Source: a virus. From it: 36,918 bases of DNA. The stretch spans positions 1 to 36,918 of IMG/VR virus record IMGVR_UViG_3300037502_002431; one strand, written 5' to 3'. Position 1 is the first letter of the stretch, and each line of letters starts with the position of its first letter. Positions 1 through 7,204 of this stretch are shown here, one piece after another. Under the pieces are notes generated by a model, which did not search any database, had not been told where the DNA came from, and saw nothing but the letters and a program-made list of their open reading frames with translations. Both the position numbers and the translations under genes were made by a program.

Positions 1-780
1 ATTATCAATGAGAATGAAGAACAAGCACGTGAATTATTTCACGAAATCGTAGTCGAAAAGAGCCGCGAAATCTATGAGTCCATTATGGACGAAGAGATGA
101 TGGAAGCCGAAGATGATGAGGCTGATGCTATCGAAGAAGGTATGGAAGATGGCATGGAAGAAGGCGAAATGGTTGGCCAAGTAGGCGACCTTCTTGACGA
201 AATTAATGCTGAAGAATCAGGAGTAACCGAAGAAGAAGAGGAAGAAGAAGTATTTGACCTCGAAGCAGACGGTGAAGAAGATTTAGGCGATGAAGGTGAT
301 GCAGAAGGTGAAGGCATGGAAGATGCAGTCATTCGCATCGAGGACAAATTAGACCAGTTGATGGCTGAATTCGAAGATATCATGGGCGGTGGCGCAGGTG
401 CTGATGACATGGGTGACGAAGCAGACATGGACATGGGTGACGAAGAAGAAGTTGCTTCAGAAGAAATGATGGAAGCAGTACAACTTCAAAAAGTAAGTGT
501 TACTCACGGTGACAACGGTGTTCAAACAAAGAGCCCAGGCTTACAGAATAGCGGACAAGCAGGAATGGATAGCAAGCCAGTGAAATTCAGTGGTCAAGCA
601 GAAACAGTTCCAACAAGTCCAAAAGGCCCAAGCAATGCATATAGCAAAGGCGAAGGCAATCTTCCAGGAGCAGGTAACTTTAAGAATGCCCCTGGACATA
701 AAGGCGCTGACTTAAGTAAGGCTCCCGCTCCTAAGAAGGGCGATAATGGAGCAAATACTAAGAGCCCAGTTGCGAAGTAA
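1..780 (+). CDS. Prohead core (scaffold) protein, 5'-truncated, T4 gp67/gp68-like position
   Basis: The frame is open from base 1, so the true start lies upstream and 259 residues are visible. The first ~35 residues (ending SREIYESIMDEEMMEAE) look like a helical N-terminal domain. They are followed by a very acidic Glu/Asp/Met-rich stretch (about residues 30-150) and a basic Lys/Gly/Pro/Asn-rich tail. Position directly before the gp21 protease and gp22 scaffold matches the small prohead core proteins of T4-like phages, which fill the prohead and are cut by gp21. A Met-Met-Glu/Ala sequence near residue 155 fits the gp21 cleavage rule (hydrophobic-x-Glu before a small residue). The family is inferred from position, composition and remembered similarity to cyanophage core proteins. 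Similarity to T4 gp67 or gp68 individually is not claimed. Confidence 0.7.
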   Translation: MINENEEQARELFHEIVVEKSREIYESIMDEEMMEAEDDEADAIEEGMEDGMEEGEMVGQVGDLLDEINAEESGVTEEEEEEEVFDLEADGEEDLGDEGDAEGEGMEDAVIRIEDKLDQLMAEFEDIMGGGAGADDMGDEADMDMGDEEEVASEEMMEAVQLQKVSVTHGDNGVQTKSPGLQNSGQAGMDSKPVKFSGQAETVPTSPKGPSNAYSKGEGNLPGAGNFKNAPGHKGADLSKAPAPKKGDNGANTKSPVAK

Positions 781-795
781 GGAAACTGAGAACAA

Positions 796-1431
796 ATGGC
801 TTTGTATCTCAAAGAACATCTAACATTTGACCGCGCAAATATGGTGGTCGAGTCAATGGATGACCATAATGGAAAATCCCTATATATGAAGGGGATTTTC
901 ATTCAGGGTGGGGTAAAGAACGCAAATGAGCGTGTTTACCCCGTTTCTGAAATTGAGAATGCAGTCAATACTCTTAACGAGCAAATTCAAACTGGTTATT
1001 CAGTGTTAGGGGAAGTAGATCACCCAGATGATCTAAAGATTAACTTGGATCGTGTATCACATATGATTACTCAGATGTGGATGGACGGTGCAAATGGATT
1101 CGGTAAATTGAAGATTTTACCAACACCAATGGGCGAGTTAGTAAAAACTATGCTCACTAGTGGGGTCAAACTCGGAGTATCCAGTCGTGGATCAGGTAAT
1201 GTAAACGACATGGACGGCCGCGTCAGTGATTTCGAAATAATCACAGTGGATATTGTCGCTCAACCTAGCGCACCAAACGCATATCCTAAAGCAATTTATG
1301 AGGGCATGATGAATATGAGGCATGGTCATAAGTTGTTGGATATTGCTAAGGACGCTAAAGGTGACAAAAAAGTAGAGAAGTTTCTTAAGGAGGAAGTAAT
1401 GCGCCTCATTAAGGACCTCAAAATCAATTAA
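796..1431 (+). CDS. gp21: Prohead maturation protease, gp21 family
   Basis: A 211-residue protein matching the T4 gp21 serine protease family (MEROPS S80), which sits in the prohead, degrades scaffold and core proteins and trims the capsid protein. The segment GEVDHPDD (His76) carries the expected catalytic histidine and GVSSRGSG (Ser129/Ser130) the catalytic serine block. The nearby DFEIITVDIVAQPSAPNA is also characteristic. Length agrees with T4 gp21 (about 212). The ATG is preceded by an AAGGAAA ribosome site that overlaps the previous stop codon. The gene lies between core protein and scaffold, the order known from T4. Identification is firm. Confidence 0.95.
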   Translation: MALYLKEHLTFDRANMVVESMDDHNGKSLYMKGIFIQGGVKNANERVYPVSEIENAVNTLNEQIQTGYSVLGEVDHPDDLKINLDRVSHMITQMWMDGANGFGKLKILPTPMGELVKTMLTSGVKLGVSSRGSGNVNDMDGRVSDFEIITVDIVAQPSAPNAYPKAIYEGMMNMRHGHKLLDIAKDAKGDKKVEKFLKEEVMRLIKDLKIN

Positions 1432-1443
1432 GGGGAACACAGC

Positions 1444-2553
1444 ATGTTAGATGCTATCAAACCATTACTTGAAAGCGGTTTAATCAAAGAGGATGTTGCT
1501 CAGTCTCTAAATGAGGCATGGGAAACAAAACTCAATGAGGCCCGTGAGCAAGTACGTGCTGAACTACGAGAAGAGTTCGCACAACGTTACGAGCATGATA
1601 GAAGTGTGATGGTTGAAGCCCTTGACAAGATGGTAACAGAAAGTCTTTCAACTGAAATTTCAGAGTTTCATTCAGAAAGACAATCAATGAACGAGGATCG
1701 TGTTAAAGCAAAGTTACAATTGCGTGAACATGCTACTAAGTTTAATGATTTTATGGTAACTAAGTTAGCAGAAGAAATCAAAGAACTACGTTCAGACCGT
1801 AAAGCAATGATGGAAAATCAACAAAAACTTGAGAAGTTCATCGTACACGCACTTGCCCGTGAAATCAAAGAATTCTCACAGGACAAGAAAGCAGTCGTTG
1901 AAGCAAAAGTTAAATTGGTTGCTGAAGGTCGTAAGAGACTGGAAGCACTTAAGCACAAGTTTGTTGCTGAAAGTGCAGAAAGAATCAACAAGATTGTTAC
2001 TCATCATCTCAAAGGTGAAATGTCACAACTTAGGGAAGATATCAAGCAGGCTAAAGAAAATAATTTTGGACGTAAGTTGTTCGAAGCATTTGCAAGTGAA
2101 TTTAGCGTTACTCATCTCAATGAGAAGGCTGAAACTCGCAAGTTAATCGCAACACTTGAACAAAAAGAAAAGCAATTAGCCGAAGCCACTAGCAAAGTTG
2201 CGCAAGCACAAAAGATAGTGGAAAGCAAAGAAAAGGAAGTTCGCATTATTAAAGAGTCAACTCAGCGTGAAAAGGTACTAGATGAACTTCTAGCACCATT
2301 AAACAACGAGAAGGCTCAGGTAATGAAGAGCCTGTTAGAAAGCATTCAGACACCAAAATTGAAGAATGCTTTTGATAAGTATCTACCAGCAGTTCTGAAT
2401 ACTGGCTCAGAAGTAAAGAAGACCGAAAAGTCAACTTTATCTGAATCAGTTATTACAGAGGCTACTGGGGATAAATCTGCCAAGAAAGAAGTTAAAGAAG
2501 ATTTCGAAGGACGTGATAACGTTATCGATATCAAGCGTCTGGCAGGGCTTTAA
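1444..2553 (+). CDS. gp22: Prohead scaffolding core protein, gp22-like coiled coil
   Basis: A 369-residue, almost wholly helical and highly charged protein located where T4-like phages carry gp22, the major internal scaffold removed by gp21 after head assembly. A loosely repeated helical unit (hydrophobic pair, then EI.EL..DRKAM-like) appears near residues 60-82, 100-122, 129-151 and about 180-203, consistent with a rod. A Lys/Glu-rich coiled coil follows (about 225-275), then a Ser/Lys/Glu-rich tail ending IDIKRLAGL. The AAGGGGA ribosome site overlaps the stop codon of the protease gene, suggesting translational coupling. The call rests mainly on position, size and coiled-coil character, which is normal for this fast-evolving protein. 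Confidence 0.85.
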   Translation: MLDAIKPLLESGLIKEDVAQSLNEAWETKLNEAREQVRAELREEFAQRYEHDRSVMVEALDKMVTESLSTEISEFHSERQSMNEDRVKAKLQLREHATKFNDFMVTKLAEEIKELRSDRKAMMENQQKLEKFIVHALAREIKEFSQDKKAVVEAKVKLVAEGRKRLEALKHKFVAESAERINKIVTHHLKGEMSQLREDIKQAKENNFGRKLFEAFASEFSVTHLNEKAETRKLIATLEQKEKQLAEATSKVAQAQKIVESKEKEVRIIKESTQREKVLDELLAPLNNEKAQVMKSLLESIQTPKLKNAFDKYLPAVLNTGSEVKKTEKSTLSESVITEATGDKSAKKEVKEDFEGRDNVIDIKRLAGL

Positions 2554-2585
2554 TTTTTTTAAGACATATTAGGAGATAATTAAAA

Positions 2586-3782
2586 ATGTCAAAAGTTCTA
2601 TTAGAAAGCCGTTGGGACGAGACCAAAGATGCCCTGTTAGAAGGCTTAAAAGGCACTCGCCGCTCAACAATGGGTGTTCTCCTTGAGAACACAAAGAAGC
2701 AGTTACTTGCTGAATCTACAGCAGGTACAACAACTGCAGGTAATATCGCAACATTAAACCGCGTTATTCTTCCAGTTATCCGTCGTGTGATGCCAACTGT
2801 TATTGCTAACGAGTTGGTTGGTGTTCAGCCAATGACCGGCCCAGTTGGTCAGATTCACACATTACGTGTACGTTATGCACAGTCATTGACTGACAACTCA
2901 GCAGCCGCAACATCTGTAACAGCAGGTGAAGAAGCATTGAGCCCATTCAAGATTGCTCAGGCATACTCACGTGTACCATCAGGAACAAGCACAACAAATT
3001 ACTACACTGGTAATGACACTGCTACGCTTGAAGGTAACGGTGGTAAGCAGATCAGCGTACAAATCTTACGTCAGGCTGTTGAAGCCAAATCACGTAAGTT
3101 ACAAGCAAGATGGACATTCGAAGCCGCTCAGGACGCACAGTCACAGCATGGCATCGACGTTGAAGCAGAGATTATGGCAGCACTTGCACAAGAAATCACT
3201 GCTGAAATTGACCAGGAAATCTTGTTGTCATTAGCAACATTAGCATCAACTGAGTTCACATACAACCAGGCAACAGTTTCTGGTACTGCAACTTATGTTG
3301 GTGACGAGCATGCTGCTCTTGCAGTATTGATTAACCGTGTTGCTAACTTGATCGCACAACGTACCCGTCGTGGCGCAGGTAACTGGTGTGTTGTTAGCCC
3401 AGCATCATTGACTGTTCTTCAGTCAGCAACAACATCAGCATTTGCACGTACAACAGAAGGTACATTCGAGGCTCCAACAAATACTAAGTTTGTTGGTACA
3501 TTGAACGGTGCAATGCGTGTATTCGTTAACTCATATGCTCCTGATACACAACCTGTATTAGTTGGTTATAAGGGTTCAAGCGAAACTGACGCAGCAGCAT
3601 TCTACTGCCCATACATTCCATTGATGAGCAGTGGTGTTGTTCTTGATCCATCAACATTCGAACCAGTCGTATCATTTATGACACGTTATGGTTACATCGA
3701 ATTAACTAACACAGCATCATCTTTCGGTAATGCTGCTGACTACGTTGGTGAGATCGCTGTTCAGAACCTTACATTCCAATAA
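2586..3782 (+). CDS. gp23: Major capsid protein, gp23 family
   Basis: A 398-residue protein with strong gp23 signatures: RVILPVIRRVMPTVIANELV, then VQPMTGPVGQIHTLRVRYA, and C-terminal SGVVLDPSTFEPVVSFMTRYG. It forms the hexameric capsid lattice. It is much shorter than T4 gp23 (521 residues) and somewhat short for marine T4-like phages. The N-terminal ~43 residues look like the propeptide removed by gp21: Leu41-Ala-Glu43 followed by Ser44 fits the cleavage rule, and mature protein would begin STAGTTTAG. A strong AGGAG site lies at 2571-2575, ten bases before the ATG. Codons are more G/C-rich than in the following accessory genes, as expected for a highly expressed gene. A hairpin terminator follows. 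Confidence 0.97.
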   Translation: MSKVLLESRWDETKDALLEGLKGTRRSTMGVLLENTKKQLLAESTAGTTTAGNIATLNRVILPVIRRVMPTVIANELVGVQPMTGPVGQIHTLRVRYAQSLTDNSAAATSVTAGEEALSPFKIAQAYSRVPSGTSTTNYYTGNDTATLEGNGGKQISVQILRQAVEAKSRKLQARWTFEAAQDAQSQHGIDVEAEIMAALAQEITAEIDQEILLSLATLASTEFTYNQATVSGTATYVGDEHAALAVLINRVANLIAQRTRRGAGNWCVVSPASLTVLQSATTSAFARTTEGTFEAPTNTKFVGTLNGAMRVFVNSYAPDTQPVLVGYKGSSETDAAAFYCPYIPLMSSGVVLDPSTFEPVVSFMTRYGYIELTNTASSFGNAADYVGEIAVQNLTFQ

Positions 3783-3815
3783 TCAAATCTTCTTTCGGGA
3801 TGGGAAGAACAAATT

Positions 3816-3840
3816 GGGGACTTCGGTCCCCTTTTTGTTT
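3816..3840 (+). terminator. Rho-independent terminator after the capsid gene
   Basis: A perfect six-base-pair stem GGGGAC/GTCCCC closed by a TTCG tetraloop is followed directly by TTTTTGTTT. It lies 33 bases after the gp23 stop codon and before the accessory genes, so it should end the head-gene transcript. Confidence 0.9.
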
Positions 3841-3869
3841 TTATAAGATAATGCTTATTAAATATTGTT

Positions 3870-4526
3870 ATGAACATATTAATAATTGGTGATAGTTGGG
3901 GAACGTCCTCATTATCAAATGACAATACACTAAGCATTGAAAACTATATGTTTTCAAAAGGTCATTATGTTTTTAATAAATCTTTGTTTGGTGGTTCTAA
4001 TATGGACTCAATATCTTCAGGTATTACCTTCCTATATGGAACCAAACACTTATTTAAAACGGATCTAATAGTTTGGATGTTTACAGAAATAACTAGAGAC
4101 AGAAGTAAAATTGATTGGAATAGTGTTAGTAGTTACGATGACGTACTTAAGCAGTTAAGTAACTTAACATATAAGAAAATAATGAAAATGAAAGATTTGG
4201 CTCCCACTGCTAAATGGGCAATAATAGGAGGTCAAGCAGCAGTATATGAACCAAACAAATATGACTGGGCAGATTTATTAGTATATGATTGGAGATCAGA
4301 AATACTAGGAAAAACTTTACCAGAGTCCCAATGCTTAGTGTTCCAAGATTGGCTTTTGCACAATATAAAATTATTTGGTATAGATGTTTTAGAAGAAGAA
4401 ACTAAAAAGTATGAAACTATAATCAAACACATGAAAGACAACAAACGTTGTTTTCCTGATGGAGTTCATCCCAGTAATGCTTTTGCTGAAAAGATTGCTG
4501 AGAGGATATTAAGCACATGTGGCTAA
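3870..4526 (+). CDS. SGNH/GDSL-family hydrolase (probable esterase)
   Basis: A 218-residue protein with the ordered blocks of SGNH hydrolases. Block I is IIGDSWG with the nucleophile Ser9, a Gly-Gly-Ser-Asn near residues 41-44 resembles block II, and FPDGVHPS supplies Asp197 and His200 (D-x-x-H) as block V. Such enzymes cleave ester bonds, typically acyl or acetyl groups on lipids or polysaccharides. The substrate here is unknown; deacylation of a host surface glycan, or a role in lipid change with the neighbouring desaturase, are inferences. There is no signal peptide or membrane segment. No good ribosome site precedes the ATG; instead an A/T element TTAAATATTGTT abuts it. It follows the gp23 terminator, so it needs its own promoter or read-through. 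Confidence 0.75.
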   Translation: MNILIIGDSWGTSSLSNDNTLSIENYMFSKGHYVFNKSLFGGSNMDSISSGITFLYGTKHLFKTDLIVWMFTEITRDRSKIDWNSVSSYDDVLKQLSNLTYKKIMKMKDLAPTAKWAIIGGQAAVYEPNKYDWADLLVYDWRSEILGKTLPESQCLVFQDWLLHNIKLFGIDVLEEETKKYETIIKHMKDNKRCFPDGVHPSNAFAEKIAERILSTCG

Positions 4527-4533
4527 ATAGTAT

Positions 4534-5235
4534 ATGTTCGAAATACTATACACCCTCATAGCAACCCATATTACTATAATATGTGTCACTCTATTCTTAC
4601 ATCGTGGTCAAGCACATAGGGGAATACAGTTTAACCCAATACTAAGTCACTTCATGCGTTTTTGGCTTTGGTTGACAACAGGCATGGTTACTAAAGAATG
4701 GGTAGCCATACATCGTAAGCATCATAGATTTAGCGATGAGTTTAACGATCCGCATAGTCCTAAAGTATTTGGAATATGGCGTGTTTTATTTGGAGGCGTA
4801 TTTCTATATGCTAATGCAGCCAAAGATGCTGACATGGTAAAACAATATGGTGTAGGAACACCTGATGATTGGATAGAGAAAAATCTTTATACAAAGTATC
4901 CATGGTTAGGAATTACTTTGCTATTAGCCATAAATTTACTTTGTTTTTCATATTGGGGATTATTGATTTGGTCTATACAAATGATATGGATACCTTTTTG
5001 GGCTGCTGGAGTTATTAATGGTATAGGACATTATATAGGTTATAGAAACGGTATCACTAAAGATAACAGTCATAATATATCGCCTTGGGGCATTATAATA
5101 GGTGGTGAGGAATTACATAATAATCATCATTTGGATCCTGCTAGTGTAAAACTAAGTCGTAAAAAGTTTGAATTCGATATTGGATATTTTTATTGTGTTA
5201 TATTCAGTAAGTTGAAATTGTTATCGATTAAATGA
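4534..5235 (+). CDS. Membrane fatty-acid desaturase
   Basis: A 233-residue hydrophobic protein with the three histidine boxes of the acyl-CoA/acyl-lipid (delta-9 type) desaturases: HRGQAH (His23, His28), HRKHH (His60, 63, 64) and ELHNNHH (His195, 198, 199). A further GIGHYIGYRN segment precedes the third box. Membrane segments are visible at about residues 3-22, 40-52, 80-93, 124-165. These di-iron enzymes insert double bonds in membrane-lipid acyl chains. It is shorter than many cellular desaturases (about 270-350) but retains all boxes. Lipid desaturases are known in some marine cyanophages, where altering host membrane fluidity is the usual suggestion. The gene starts 8 bases after the SGNH hydrolase and its 3' end overlaps the convergent HNH-like gene. 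Confidence 0.9.
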   Translation: MFEILYTLIATHITIICVTLFLHRGQAHRGIQFNPILSHFMRFWLWLTTGMVTKEWVAIHRKHHRFSDEFNDPHSPKVFGIWRVLFGGVFLYANAAKDADMVKQYGVGTPDDWIEKNLYTKYPWLGITLLLAINLLCFSYWGLLIWSIQMIWIPFWAAGVINGIGHYIGYRNGITKDNSHNISPWGIIIGGEELHNNHHLDPASVKLSRKKFEFDIGYFYCVIFSKLKLLSIK

Positions 5236-5596
5236 TTCTAATATCTGCATCTACTGTCAAGTTTAATATAGATTTTTTACTTACTTTACTTTTCTTTTTA
5301 TAGAGTCTACTACAGTTTGCACACAATGTCATCAGATTCTTTTTTGTTAGATTGTTTTTATTGTTGTCCTTATAAATTAAATCAAGTTGACAACGATCCT
5401 CTGCGACAAATCCACACTTATCACATTTACTTTTCTTTTCTAATAGGTGTTTATATTTAGGACTGTATATACCTTTAGAACAATCAGCACAGTATTTGTG
5501 CCATTTTACAAATCCTTTTTTACTTGTACCATTAGGCTTTGAAAGAGCATTTCTGCAATTGATACAAATGGGTCTTGGTGGTTGTTGAGTTAGCAT
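5228..5596 (-). CDS. HNH-like zinc-ribbon protein with degenerate active site
   Basis: A 122-residue protein with two zinc-binding parts. The N-terminal part has CINC and CADC pairs (about residues 11-44). The C-terminal part has CDKC...CQLDLIYKDNNKNN..NLMTLCANC, which is laid out like an HNH endonuclease. Where HNH nucleases usually have a His-His or Asp-His before the Asp-Gly-Asn segment, this protein has Leu-Ile-Tyr, and after the last CxxC it has Ser rather than His. It may therefore bind nucleic acid without cutting. Similar small proteins recur in T4-like cyanophages. I chose ATG at 5596 because the zinc domain begins soon after it and it carries the same CTAAATAGTAT element as the desaturase gene; an in-frame start at 5644 would add 16 residues. 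The gene runs opposite to its neighbours. Confidence 0.65.
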   Translation of the reverse strand: MLTQQPPRPICINCRNALSKPNGTSKKGFVKWHKYCADCSKGIYSPKYKHLLEKKSKCDKCGFVAEDRCQLDLIYKDNNKNNLTKKNLMTLCANCSRLYKKKSKVSKKSILNLTVDADIRII

Positions 5597-5657
5597 TATA
5601 CTATTTAGAAAAAAGATCCCGTTGGTTCTTTTTTGACTACCCAATATGCTTGTTTAT

Positions 5658-5665
5658 GATAAATA
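5658..5665 (+). promoter_or_regulatory. T4-late-promoter-like GATAAATA
   Basis: GATAAATA lies 28 bases (measured from its first A) before the ATG of the first fibre gene and is followed by a TAAGGGA ribosome site. The T4 late consensus is TATAAATA, recognised by the phage sigma factor gp55 with gp33 and gp45. The same octamer recurs before other fibre genes here. Confidence 0.6.
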
Positions 5666-5686
5666 TGTAATAAGGGAAATAGAATA

Positions 5687-7168
5687 ATGTCAGCAGATCC
5701 ATTCAACAGTATAGCGGGTTACTCCGCAGGTATACCGGCAGTCGCAGTAGTCGATGCCAACGGAAATGTTGTAACTAACGTTAACACCTTAGGTAATGTA
5801 GCGGCCAATGTTTTTTATGCAACATACTATAGATTTGCTAATGGACAGTCGTTCACAGGAGAACCCGGCGGTAACGATACTCAGTTACAATTTAATAATG
5901 CCGGTAGTTTTGGTGGTATACCTAACGTTACATGGAATGGAAACACATTAACTTTAGGAGATGTTGCTAACTTAAATATTTTAGGTGGTAACAACGGCTA
6001 TTTCCTACAAACAGACGGTACTGGTAATTTAACATGGGCAGCAGGTGGTAACGGCGGCGCCGCAGTTCCTGGTGGTAGTAATACACAAGTACAGTATAAT
6101 GATAATGGTGTATTTGGTGGGGATGTAGATTTTGTTTTCGATAAAACTACAAACACCCTTACAGTACCAACAGTAAACGCAGTAAGTCACATTACTGCCG
6201 TTGGGAATATTACAAGTAATGCAAATATTCAAGCCAATGGCTATTTTGTAGGTAATGGTTATTATTTAACAGGCATTGCATCAGATGTAGCAAATTATGT
6301 TATACAGCCAAATCAAAGTAATATTACAAGTGTAGGCAATTTATTATATTTGGATATTACTGGGGATATAACAAGTTCAGGTAACGCTGCATTCTCAGGT
6401 AATATAGTTGCAGGTAATATAAATCTTTCACGTAACGTTTCAGCCGGTAATGCAACATTTGCAAGTAACGTTACCGTTAATGGTAATTTACGAATTAACT
6501 ATCCCGGCAGTTTACGTAGTTTAGCAAACGTTAATTTTTCAGGTTCTCCTAATATTAATTTAGGAACACTTGCTAATATTCATATTTCAGGTGGCGTTAA
6601 CGGGTATGTACTTACAACAGACGGCACAGGTAACTTAACTTGGAGCGCAGGTGGCGGCGGCGGTGGCAACGGAACACCGGGTGGGTCTAATACACAAATT
6701 CAGTATAATGATTCAGGTGACTTTGGTGGAAGCCCTTACTTAACATTTAATGAAGTTACAAACACATTTAATATTGCTGGTAATTTGATTGCTAATTCAA
6801 TTGAAATTGGATCAGGAGTATACAAGTTTTCTAGATCCAATGTATTCTTTGCTACTACTGCAACAATGGCAAATACAGCATTAGTGTCATTAACTGCAAA
6901 TAGTGTGTCTAGTGTTGACTACACCGTGATAGCAACAGATTCAACATCGGGTAACAGACAGGTAAGTAAGTTATCTGCGGTTATGTTTCAAGCAACATGT
7001 AACTATAACGAATATAGTTCATTGAATGTAAATGGTATGGTTGGTAATTTAACAGTGGGATATGATCCAGGAAACATCATTGTTCCTGCATCAGTAACGC
7101 TTTATGTTGAACCGGTTACTACAAACTTGTCAACGTATAAGATACAAATGACAGTTTACGAAGAATAA
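5687..7168 (+). CDS. Tail-fibre/virion structural protein with three PGG-NTQ repeats
   Basis: A 493-residue, Gly/Asn/Thr-rich beta-structured protein of the modular fibre type found in T4-like aquatic phages. A module starting PGG(S/N)(D/N)TQ(L/V/I)Q(F/Y)N(N/D), continuing to a Phe/Asn-x-x-Thr-Asn-Thr-Leu segment, occurs near residues 64, 128 and 342. LQTDGTGNLTW motifs close two of the units. The C-terminal ~115 residues form a distinct beta domain containing VIATDSTSGNRQVSKLSAV, which appears distantly related to the C-terminal domain of the next protein. The N-terminal MSADPFNSIAGYSAGIPAV probably attaches to the virion, and the next gene starts with a similar block (LNSVGGFSVGETPANVILANG). 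It is the first gene of a long fibre series. The exact virion position is not readable from sequence. Confidence 0.75.
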   Translation: MSADPFNSIAGYSAGIPAVAVVDANGNVVTNVNTLGNVAANVFYATYYRFANGQSFTGEPGGNDTQLQFNNAGSFGGIPNVTWNGNTLTLGDVANLNILGGNNGYFLQTDGTGNLTWAAGGNGGAAVPGGSNTQVQYNDNGVFGGDVDFVFDKTTNTLTVPTVNAVSHITAVGNITSNANIQANGYFVGNGYYLTGIASDVANYVIQPNQSNITSVGNLLYLDITGDITSSGNAAFSGNIVAGNINLSRNVSAGNATFASNVTVNGNLRINYPGSLRSLANVNFSGSPNINLGTLANIHISGGVNGYVLTTDGTGNLTWSAGGGGGGNGTPGGSNTQIQYNDSGDFGGSPYLTFNEVTNTFNIAGNLIANSIEIGSGVYKFSRSNVFFATTATMANTALVSLTANSVSSVDYTVIATDSTSGNRQVSKLSAVMFQATCNYNEYSSLNVNGMVGNLTVGYDPGNIIVPASVTLYVEPVTTNLSTYKIQMTVYEE

Positions 7169-7173
7169 TTTTT

Positions 7174-7181
7174 GATAAATA
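7174..7181 (+). promoter_or_regulatory. T4-late-promoter-like GATAAATA
   Basis: A second identical GATAAATA octamer lies in the 36-base gap between two fibre genes, 30 bases before the next ATG (from its first A). A CAGGGGAT ribosome site lies between them. Confidence 0.6.
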
Positions 7182-7204
7182 TAGATAGGACAGGGGATTT
7201 TTAA

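Noticed and set aside
72-434. Serine-rich reverse frame opposite the prohead core gene
   Set aside because: It is the complement of the Glu/Asp-rich coding stretch and has no independent support.
2531-2553. Weak AAGC...GCTT hairpin followed by a T run between gp22 and gp23
   Set aside because: Only four pairs with a ten-base loop; too weak to call a terminator, and transcription should continue into the capsid gene.
3783-5686. tRNA genes or a small RNA in the less dense accessory stretch
   Set aside because: The gaps are under 100 bases apart from the terminator region, and no cloverleaf or other stable structure was seen.
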